Shown piece by piece: positions 7,209-15,500 of a stretch of 18,114 nt of DNA. Position numbers and translations under genes: made by a program. Below the pieces are notes generated by a model, which saw only the letters and a list, made by a program, of their open reading frames with translations, did no database searches and was not told where the DNA came from. The stretch's first letter is position 1, and each line of letters starts with the position of its first letter. The DNA is from an uncultured Mollicutes bacterium (GTDB lineage: Bacteria > Bacillota_I > Bacilli_A > RFN20 > CAG-826): the NCBI GenBank assembly GCA_945935945.1, contig CAMESA010000011.1, positions 1 to 18,114 of the forward strand, read 5' to 3'.

Positions 7209-7619
7209 ATGAATATGCAATTAGAAATTAACGGAACAACATTTGAATTTAGATTCGGTATTGGATTTATGAAAGAGATTCAATCAAGATATAAAGAAAT
7301 GGCTTCAATTTCAGTAGCGATTCCAAATGGCTTTAAATACGTAGTAGCTAGTATGCTAGATGGTCATATCGAAGATTTATTTGATATTTTATACACTGCT
7401 AATAAAACGGAGAAACCACGTATCACAGAAAAAGCATTAATGGAATATTTAGAAGATGAATCAACTGATATTGAATCGTTAATTCAAGAAGTAAAATCTT
7501 TTTTATTGCAAGCCAATGCATCGAAGAGCTTGATGAATCAGATTATGGAAGCATTGGCAGAGGAAGCGGAAGCGGAAACGGAAACGAAAACAACAAAAAC
7601 AAAGACGAAAAAGAAATAG
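7209..7619 (+). CDS. Tail assembly chaperone, short form (G)
   Basis: The 136-residue product is the short tail assembly chaperone, which binds the tape measure protein during tail assembly and is absent from the finished particle. The position between tube and tape measure genes is diagnostic. The N-terminus (MQLEINGTTFEFRFGIGFMKEIQ) and the helical middle part fit the Bacillota G-type chaperones. The last 20 or so residues are a low-complexity Glu/Ala/Thr/Lys tail, encoded by near-perfect 6-base repeats. Near the end is a candidate slippery site GAAAAAG (7607-7613), with a hairpin directly after the TAG stop. AAGGAGA gives the SD. The chaperone role is well supported by synteny and by the companion frame. 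Confidence 0.85.
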   Translation: MNMQLEINGTTFEFRFGIGFMKEIQSRYKEMASISVAIPNGFKYVVASMLDGHIEDLFDILYTANKTEKPRITEKALMEYLEDESTDIESLIQEVKSFLLQANASKSLMNQIMEALAEEAEAETETKTTKTKTKKK

Positions 7620-7993
7620 ACTACATCACAGAGATTTATGATGATGTAGCTTTTTTTTGCTTTAAAAATTTGAAGTTTACATCGTTTGATCAAGTTGATC
7701 GTGTGACTTTGGCAGAGTATAAACTAATGCTCAAAGCTAATTTAGACAGAGAAGAAGAATTAGAATACGACCGACATTGGAGGGCCTTTTTACAAATGGC
7801 GGTACAATCGACTGTTGGCAAAGGAAAATCACAACGTATGCGTTATTCAAAATTTGAAAAGTTCTATAACAGAAAAAAAGCAAAAAAAGAATTGGATAAG
7901 ATTTTAAATCCAAAAAGCGAAAGCAAAACAGAAGAAGAGTCTCGCGTTAAAAGAATTATCGAATATAGAAAAAGAAAGCGAGGCGATGAATGA
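7613..7993 (+). CDS. Tail assembly chaperone, T part of GT frameshift fusion
   Basis: This is the downstream half of the long chaperone. Its frame is -1 relative to G and is open from well upstream of the G stop, reading EIDYITEIYDDVAFF, then SFDQVDRVTLAEYKLML, to a strongly basic C-terminus. A separate start is unlikely, because the first start-like codon is a TTG at 7670 with no SD. With slippage at GAAAAAG (7607-7613), the full product would run 7209-7993 and be 261 residues: 135 from G, then 126 from T. GT binds the tape measure while G mediates polymerisation in known systems. Its stop overlaps the tape measure start (ATGA). The fusion is strongly implied; the exact slip codon is inferred. 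Confidence 0.8.
   Translation, partial: EIDYITEIYDDVAFFCFKNLKFTSFDQVDRVTLAEYKLMLKANLDREEELEYDRHWRAFLQMAVQSTVGKGKSQRMRYSKFEKFYNRKKAKKELDKILNPKSESKTEEESRVKRIIEYRKRKRGDE
7621..7658 (+). promoter_or_regulatory. Hairpin plus U-tract at the G/T junction
   Basis: CTACATCA (7621-7628) pairs perfectly with TGATGTAG (7642-7649) around a 13-base loop; G7619-C7650 can extend the stem past a bulged A. It starts 7 bases after GAAAAAG, a suitable spacer for a frameshift-stimulating hairpin. Eight T (7651-7658) follow, so it also resembles an intrinsic terminator, and the A-rich upstream flank would suit a bidirectional one. Confidence 0.6.
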
Positions 7994-10900
7994 TGGCAAG
8001 TGGTGAAAGCTATAAAGTTAATGTCACCTTGAGTGCGAATGATAAGAACTTATCGAAAACATTATCGAGCGTGACAAAACAAAGTGATTCATTCCTTAGC
8101 AAATTAAAAAACAGTGCGGTATTCGGTGCATTCGCTAGTGTAGGTGCTAGTGCGATGCGTACAGTTACAAGTGCGATTAGTGGAACTATATCAGAGCTTT
8201 CTGCATCCAATGTTGCATGGAAAACGTTTGAAGGCAATATGCAGATGCTAGGACAGTCGAGTGGCGAGATAAACAAAGCAAAGAAAGCATTACAACAATA
8301 TGCTACACAGACTATTTATTCTGCGTCTGATATGTCTCAGACTTATTCACAATTGGCTGCAGTTGGAACTAAAAACTGTTTGCAATTGGTTAAAGGATTC
8401 GGTGGATTAGCATCGGCTGCGGAAAATCCTAAACAAGCTATGAAAACATTGTCGCAACAAGGTACGCAGATGGCCGCTAAGCCAATGGTAGCTTGGCAAG
8501 ACTTTAAGTTGATATTGGAACAAACACCTGCAGGTATTGCTGCGGTCGCACGAGAAATGGGCATGAGTACTTCTGAATTGGTTAGTGCAGTGCAAAACGG
8601 AACTGTTAAAACTGAAGATTTCTTTAATGCAGTTGAAAAAGCAGGAAATAGTAAAGCATTTACTAAAATGGCCACTCAATACAAGTCCGTTGGACAAGCA
8701 ATGGATGGATTGAAAGAGACTTTAGCTAATAAATTAATGCCTGCGTATGATAAGCTTAGCCAAATTGGAATCAAAGCGTTAAGTTCAATCATTGATGGAT
8801 TAGATGGATTTGATGCGAATATATTAACAAATGGAATTGATAAAGTTATCAATACGGTTAAAAAGTTTGGCAAAGCATTTGAAAGCACTGGTGCAATCAA
8901 AGCATTCAAACAAGCACTAAGTGATGTCGGCAGTGCAATTAAGAATGTAATTAGCCAATTCAAAGATACAGGATTGATTGAAAAGTTTGGTCAAGCGTTT
9001 GGTCAAGTGGTCAAATTTGTATCACAAGCTATAAGTGCAGTAAGTAAGTTTATTGGTAAACTAAATGGTGCTCAATTGAGTGGTATCGTTGGTTCAGTGT
9101 TAGGTGTTGTAGGTGGATTTAAGGCTTTTAATTTTTTGAAAAGTTTTAATCCATTTGGCATTTTTAAGAAAAATGCAGAAAGTGGTGTCGAGGGTGCTAC
9201 AAAAGCACTTGGTAGTTCACGTAGTAAATTTGCTACAATCATAAAATCAATCGGTCAATCAATAGGAACTGCATCAAAAGGATTAGGACAAGGCTTGAAA
9301 GCTACATTCCAAGGTTTAGGTCAAGGATTAAATGGAGCATTAAAAGGATTAGGGCAAATGTTAAAAGTTGCTAATCCAGTAAATATATTGGCCTTAGGTG
9401 GAGCACTGTTCATGGTAGCGGCAGGAATCGCTTTAATCGGTGAAAGTGGTAATGGATTAAGTTCAATTGCAGAATCACTCGGTAAAGCGTTCAGTGAAGT
9501 AATCGCAACTACAATTGATGCAGTAACTCAAGCATTAATTGCATTAGCACCAGTATTACCTACAATTTGTGATGCATTTGCTCAATTAAGCCCATTAGTT
9601 GAGGCCTTTGGTGATGCATTTGGCACAGTGATTGAATCAGTAGGTAATGCAATTGCAAATATTGTAAATGCAATCGGTCCAGTTATCGAAAGTGTAGTTC
9701 AAATCATAGCCAATGCGATTGTACAGATTGTACAAGCTATTGCTCCATTTGCACCTGTAATTGCAGATATGGTACAAGCTATATCTGATGCAATTCAATC
9801 AATTTGTGATGCATTTATTGCATTAGTTCAGAACATTCAACCAATCGTTGAATCTGTCAAAGACTTAGTTAAACAGTTAGGTGATTCAATATCACAAGTA
9901 TTTGATTCGGCATCTGATGTGATTACATCATTCGGTGATGCAGTAAGTGGTATTTTAGATTCCATAGCAGGTGTGATTGATTCGATTGGACAATCGGCAT
10001 TGAATGCAGGAAAAGGTTTCAAAGAATTAGCTAAAGGAATTCAAATTATTACAAGTTTGAATTTGCTTGATATGGCCGCATCGCTAGGAGCAGTAGCAAC
10101 AGGTGTAGGTGCGATAGCTACTGCATCAAGTGGTATTGGTGATGCAGGTACTCAAATCATGAATCTAGCAATCGGATTAGGATTGATGGTTGGATATACA
10201 GATAGTCTAAGTGGATTAGCTAGTGTAATGCCGAATGTTATTAATTCGTTTAGTGGTATCGAGTCTATAAGTGGGCCTTTAGCAAGCGCTAGTGGTGCGA
10301 TGATTCAATTCGCATCTAGTGCAAGTGGATTAGTTGGTTCAACAACTATAGCAAGTTCTGCATTAATTGCATTAGGGGTTGCTTTAACACAAGTTGCAAT
10401 TCAAGGTGGGCAAGCAGGTACACAGTTAGGCACTAAATTTAAGACCGGATTACAGAGTGGATTAACTCAATCTGTAAGCATTGCTCGTTCAATGTCGAAA
10501 AGTATTACAAGCGCGTTAAAATCTGCTTCAAGTGGTGCTTATTCGGTCGGTCAAATGATTGGTAATGGATTAGCTAATGGTATGGCTAGTACATTAGGAA
10601 GAGTAAGTGCAATCGCTACACGTTTAGCACAAGAAGCAGAAAAAGCTACACGTGCAGCTGCTAAAGTTCATTCCCCATCAAGAGTATTCATGGCTATTGG
10701 TAATTACATTGGCGAAGGTTTCGCAATTGGTATTGAGCAAACTGAACGAATGGTTAGAAAGGCTACTGAATCAATTGTTAATATTCCTAGCGCTCAATCA
10801 TTGGATGGATATGGATTTAGAATGGACGGAGTAAGTAATGTTAATTCAACAACTTATGATTTTAATTCAAATCAGAATTTCACATTTAATTCAACGTTGA

Positions 10901-11001
10901 CTTTAGATGGTCGAACTTTAGCGAAGGCTTCAAATCGATACACTGAAGAAGAGTTAAATAAGAGTGCTAAATTCAAAGAAAGATTGGCAGGTGTTGTGTA
11001 A
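7990..11001 (+). CDS. Tail tape measure protein
   Basis: The 1003-residue product should set tail length and leave the tail during DNA ejection. Residues about 75-260 match the tape-measure N-terminal domain, with WKTFEGNMQMLG, YATQTIYSASDMSQTYSQL, FKLILEQTPAGIAAVAREMG and NKLMPAYDKL. Residues about 280-700 are long helical, Ala/Ile/Val/Gly-rich segments, including a membrane-like stretch near 464-486 (NILALGGALFMVAAGIALIG). Repeated CDAF/GDAF motifs occur in the middle. The C-terminus has KVHSPSRVFMAIGNYIGEGF, a pattern common near the end of these proteins. I see no NlpC/P60, lysozyme or transglycosylase domain. The ATG at 7990 overlaps the chaperone stop; an alternative ATG is at 7993. Confidence 0.95.
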   Translation: MMASGESYKVNVTLSANDKNLSKTLSSVTKQSDSFLSKLKNSAVFGAFASVGASAMRTVTSAISGTISELSASNVAWKTFEGNMQMLGQSSGEINKAKKALQQYATQTIYSASDMSQTYSQLAAVGTKNCLQLVKGFGGLASAAENPKQAMKTLSQQGTQMAAKPMVAWQDFKLILEQTPAGIAAVAREMGMSTSELVSAVQNGTVKTEDFFNAVEKAGNSKAFTKMATQYKSVGQAMDGLKETLANKLMPAYDKLSQIGIKALSSIIDGLDGFDANILTNGIDKVINTVKKFGKAFESTGAIKAFKQALSDVGSAIKNVISQFKDTGLIEKFGQAFGQVVKFVSQAISAVSKFIGKLNGAQLSGIVGSVLGVVGGFKAFNFLKSFNPFGIFKKNAESGVEGATKALGSSRSKFATIIKSIGQSIGTASKGLGQGLKATFQGLGQGLNGALKGLGQMLKVANPVNILALGGALFMVAAGIALIGESGNGLSSIAESLGKAFSEVIATTIDAVTQALIALAPVLPTICDAFAQLSPLVEAFGDAFGTVIESVGNAIANIVNAIGPVIESVVQIIANAIVQIVQAIAPFAPVIADMVQAISDAIQSICDAFIALVQNIQPIVESVKDLVKQLGDSISQVFDSASDVITSFGDAVSGILDSIAGVIDSIGQSALNAGKGFKELAKGIQIITSLNLLDMAASLGAVATGVGAIATASSGIGDAGTQIMNLAIGLGLMVGYTDSLSGLASVMPNVINSFSGIESISGPLASASGAMIQFASSASGLVGSTTIASSALIALGVALTQVAIQGGQAGTQLGTKFKTGLQSGLTQSVSIARSMSKSITSALKSASSGAYSVGQMIGNGLANGMASTLGRVSAIATRLAQEAEKATRAAAKVHSPSRVFMAIGNYIGEGFAIGIEQTERMVRKATESIVNIPSAQSLDGYGFRMDGVSNVNSTTYDFNSNQNFTFNSTLTLDGRTLAKASNRYTEEELNKSAKFKERLAGVV

Positions 11002-11003
11002 TC

Positions 11004-12536
11004 ATGCTATACGGATTTAGAGATACGACAGATACAAGTGGCGCACTAGGTAGTAATTTACCTAGTGAAGCCATGAATTATAATGGAAAATTTCTAGAAA
11101 ATGAAATACCAGGCTATAGAACATTGACTGTTAGTGGTAGAGAATTAATTGGCTCTGAATTTAAAGCTAAAGAAATTGAAGGCTTGGACGGAACGATTTG
11201 GAAAGAAAAGTATTTGAAACCACGCACGATCACAGTGAAATATCAGATAAATGCATCTAGCAATAAAGAATTTAGAGACGCGTATAACAAGATGAATTTA
11301 TTGCTAAGTGGTGAACAAGTTAAGATTTATTTCAATGATGAAAATGACAAATATTTTATTGGCACTAAAACTTCAAATGATGAAGTTGAAGGCGGAACAA
11401 ATTATGTTATTGGTGAAATCGAAATCTATTGCTCAGACCCACGCAAGTATTCGACAACAGAAAAAGAATTTACTGCTACTGATGGAGTTTTGAACATTGT
11501 AAATGAAGGTACAGTTCCTGTAAGTATCGATTATGAAATTCAAGCAACATCTGAAACTGGATATATTGGTATCGTATCAACTGAAGGTGTCATGCAATAC
11601 GGTAAAATTGAAGAATTAGATTCTGAAACTTATCAACAGAGTGAGCATTTAGTAAGTATAAACAACTTCTATAATTGTGCGGATGATACAAACGGAACGG
11701 ACGTAATGCATCCTCAGTACGGTTCGAACGGTACATTAGCCGAACACACTTGGTTTAATCAAAAGTTTATTGGACTTGGCACTGTTGGAACAAAAAAAGG
11801 GAATGCTAGTGGTGGCTTAAGAACATTGGTAATACCTGCAGATTCAAATGGAGATTCAAGTGGATCTAAGAACTTCTATTGTTATTTTCATTTGTTATTC
11901 TATGCAGGTCTAATGGGACAAACAGGAGAAATGTGTATCAACTTCTTAACGGCGGATAATAAACTTATCTGTGGATGCAACTGGTATAAAACAGATACAG
12001 TTGGAAATACAGGACATTATGAGTTTTGGGCGAATGGTAAAATGTTAAGAAACTTCTCATATACTACTTCTCATTTACACACACAAAATCCTTGGTACTG
12101 GAATTGGGGACATTGCGATGTGTTAAAAGAAGGTGGAAATATTCGATTCTTCTACTGGGGTGGATATTACAATTATTACATTCCAGAAATTGCAAATATG
12201 AAGTGTGCCAAAATTCAGATTGCGTTCAAACAATGGGGTAACAGAGGCGGAAATCAACTAATGAGTATGATGGGCTTTGATGTAATCAACTTCACGAAAA
12301 ACAATGTATCAAAATGGAGAGATATTCCTAATAGATATCCTAATGGTACGAAAATTACAATTGACGGTAAATCATCTCACATTTATGTTAATGGAATGAG
12401 TAGACCTCAAGATGAGGTGCTAGGAACTAAGTATTTTAAAGCACCAGTCGGTACTACAGAGATAAAAACTACGTGCTCTAGTTGGTCAGAATCAAAACCA
12501 ATAGTAAAGGCTAGAATTAGGGAGGCATGGTTATAA
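11004..12536 (+). CDS. Distal tail protein (Dit) with large inserted domain
   Basis: Dit forms the hexameric hub at the tail tip that links the tube to the adsorption device. Residues about 1-200 look like the N-terminal Dit/sipho-tail domain: PGYRTLTVSGRELIG, TIWKEKYLKPRTITVKYQI, FRDAYNKMNLLLSG and GEIEIYCSDPRKYS. The C-terminal 70 residues look like the closing Dit domain (GTKITIDGKSSHIYVNG, then FKAPVGTTEIKTTCSS). Between them, about 225-435, lies an extra Gly-, Cys- and aromatic-rich block of roughly 200 residues. Classical Dit proteins are near 250 residues, so this 510-residue form is an enlarged one. In other phages such inserts are carbohydrate-binding modules; that is an inference here. 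Only a weak AGGTG SD precedes the ATG, so coupling to the tape measure gene is likely. Confidence 0.85.
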   Translation: MLYGFRDTTDTSGALGSNLPSEAMNYNGKFLENEIPGYRTLTVSGRELIGSEFKAKEIEGLDGTIWKEKYLKPRTITVKYQINASSNKEFRDAYNKMNLLLSGEQVKIYFNDENDKYFIGTKTSNDEVEGGTNYVIGEIEIYCSDPRKYSTTEKEFTATDGVLNIVNEGTVPVSIDYEIQATSETGYIGIVSTEGVMQYGKIEELDSETYQQSEHLVSINNFYNCADDTNGTDVMHPQYGSNGTLAEHTWFNQKFIGLGTVGTKKGNASGGLRTLVIPADSNGDSSGSKNFYCYFHLLFYAGLMGQTGEMCINFLTADNKLICGCNWYKTDTVGNTGHYEFWANGKMLRNFSYTTSHLHTQNPWYWNWGHCDVLKEGGNIRFFYWGGYYNYYIPEIANMKCAKIQIAFKQWGNRGGNQLMSMMGFDVINFTKNNVSKWRDIPNRYPNGTKITIDGKSSHIYVNGMSRPQDEVLGTKYFKAPVGTTEIKTTCSSWSESKPIVKARIREAWL

Positions 12537-15500
12537 TGGAACAAATCAGAATAGCAGTATTAACTCCTTACGATAAGGTTCTAGCTTTTTTAGACAATAC
12601 GGTGCCTAGCGCAATGCATTACTTTGATGAAACATTTCATACTTATTTAAAAGGCTCATCGTATACATTCGAATTCACTACATTGACTGCACATGATGAT
12701 GCAGCCTTTTTAGTCGAAGGAAATAAACTGAGCTTTACAAGAAAAAACAAAGGCTACTACTTAACTATCATGAACGTAGAAAAAGGTGGTAACACGACAA
12801 CCGTTACCGCCTATGGCCTTTGTCTTGAATTAACGAATGAATATGTAGATGCATATAAAGCTCCTAGAGCAATGTCGTTTGCCGAATATGTAAATGCATA
12901 TGGATTTGAGCAATCGTTTGTAATTGGCAAGAATGAGGTATCAGACAAACGCATCACGCATGAGTGGAATGGAAGTGATACTGTACTAGCTCGATTGTAT
13001 TCAATCGCAAATGTATTTGATGCAGAGCTAGAGTTTGTAACTCAATTGAATGATGATTACTCATTGAAGAATGTTGTATTAAATATTTATCGTGCTCATT
13101 CAGATAGTGTTCAAGGTATGGGCCATGATAAACGCAGTACGATATTAAGATATCCTAATGATGTATACGGAATCATTAAAACAAGTGATATTACTGAGCT
13201 ATACACTGCAATAAGACCTACAGGAACAAATGGATTACAGTTAAATTCGATTAGTGGTCGAGTTGTAAAAGACTCAAATGGAAATGTACTGTATAAAGTC
13301 AACGGTAACAACTTGTTAGCACCTCAATCTAGAGATAGATTTCCTTCAACTTTACTTACGAATCATTCAAATGATATGTACGCAGTGCAAATTTGGTCTT
13401 ATGAAACTGAAAACGTTGAGACATTATATGGTCAAGCTTTAGCTCAATTAAAAAAGAATTGTGTTCCTAAAGTTACATACGATGTAGATGCATATATTGA
13501 TGCAGATATTGGCGATACATTCACAATTGAAGATGAAGAGTATAATCCTACATTGTATTTAGAAGCACGAATCACTGAACAAGAGATTTGTTTTACAGAT
13601 TCAGAAAAGTGCAAGACTATTTTTGATAACTTTGAAGAAAAACAATCACAGATTAGTTCGGCTCTTATTTCAGAAATGAACAAGATGATTGAGTTAAAGA
13701 AAGTTTATGAAGGTTCAATCGTATCTTCAAATGGAATTCTATTTAAGACAGATTCAGATTCGACTCAATTAACTGCAATTGTTAAGAATGATGGAGTTGA
13801 TATCACATCTAAGTATTCAATTATCTGGTATAAAGACGATGAGCAAATATCAACGAGACAAACAATCACAGTCAACGCATCAGACTTCACGGAAAAGGCA
13901 GTATATCGATTTAAAGCAATGAGTGGTGAAATACTTAAAGCGAGTGCAGAAGTCACTGCAATGCGACTACAAGACGGTCAGAATGGTACAAGTGCATATG
14001 TGCATATTGCTTATGCAAACAGTTCAGATGGTCGTGTTGATTTTAGTTTGACAGAATCAAATCGTAAATTTATTGGTCAGTATTTGGATTCAAAACAATA
14101 TGGTTCAGAAGACCCAACTAAATACAGATGGAGTGCAATTAAGGGTGAAGACGGTCAATCATTTGTAAGCGCCGAGGAACAGTTCTATTATTCAACATCA
14201 CAAACCGAATTAGTCGGCGGTGAGTGGTTTGTTGGTAATGTTGTTTATCAAAGTGATAAGTTTCTATGGAAAAGATGGAAGTGTACGTATGCTAATCCAA
14301 GTGAAATCAAGTATACAAAAGCTATTTTCGATAACACATGGAATGAAATTGATGCAAAGATTGGTGTAATCCATACACAAGTATCTCAAGCAAATGTGCA
14401 ATCCAAAGAAGCTGTTGATAAAGCAACACAAGCTCAGTCAGATGCAACAAAAGCGAATGAATTAGCTAATACTGCTAACGCTCAATCAAGTGAAGCCAAG
14501 CAACTAGCACAAGAAGCAAATACTAGTACTGGTAACGCTCAGAAACAGATTGATGCGATTAAAGGAGATATCAATGATTCAAAGCAACAGATTCAAGATG
14601 CAGTTGATAAGGCAAATGCCAATGCAGGAGAAATTGCTACTGTAAAAGAAACGTATGCTACAAAAGTTGATTTAACTACTGAATCAAAATCTATTCATGC
14701 AGATGTCACAACTGAAATCGAAGAGAAAGTCGGTGAACTATCGACTACAGTTTCTCAAAATTATGCTTCTAAGAGTGATTTAACAACACTTGAAGGAAGT
14801 ATGAACACTAAGTTTGAACAAACTGCAGATACAATATCAACTCAAGCAAGTTCAATTGAAAGATTGCAATCAGATACAACTCAAGCTCAATTAGATATCA
14901 TCGATGCAACAAAGAAAGCAACGGATGCTCAAGCTCAAGCAGATAAAGCTTTAGGCGATGCTCAGAGCGCTCAAACTTTAGCAGACCAAGCAAAGAAAAA
15001 AGCAGAAAGTGCACAAACAAATTTAGACAATGCTAATAAAGAGTTGGCAGATGCAAAAGCTAATCTAGAATCAGTGACTGGTAGAGTTGATGCGACTGAG
15101 AGCGAAATCACAAAAGCTCAAACTCGTTTAACAAACGCAGAAACTGCAGTACAGAAAGCTCAATCTGATGCAACTACTGCTCAAGATAACGCAACTACGG
15201 CAATCAATAACGCAAAAACGGCTCAAGAAGTTGCGAATGATGCAAAAGCCAAAGCAGAACAAGCTCAGGAAGATTTAGCAGATTTAACGAATAAAGTTAG
15301 TTCAAATACAACTAAAATCGAGCAAAATGCAGATGCAATTAAATTACAAGCTACTAAGATTACTGAAACTAGTAATAAGATTGATAATTTAGAAATCGGT
15401 GGAAGGAATTTAATATCTAACATAGCTTCAAATTGGCAACAAGGACAATGGGATGATATTAATGGAACTTATGAAAATTTAGATGGACGTATATGCACTA

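Noticed and set aside
7670..7993. Independent gene starting at TTG 7670
   Set aside because: There is no SD before it, the frame is open much further upstream through the end of G, and a -1 frameshift fusion explains it better.
8010..8963. Several reverse-strand open frames opposite the tape measure gene
   Set aside because: They lie antisense to a clear gene, lack ribosome sites and recognisable domains, and their hydrophobic, Cys/Ser-rich translations are typical of shadows.
12100..12260. Aromatic/Asn-rich stretch in the Dit insert as a diversity-generating retroelement target
   Set aside because: No near-identical template repeat and no reverse transcriptase gene is present in the window; composition alone is not evidence.
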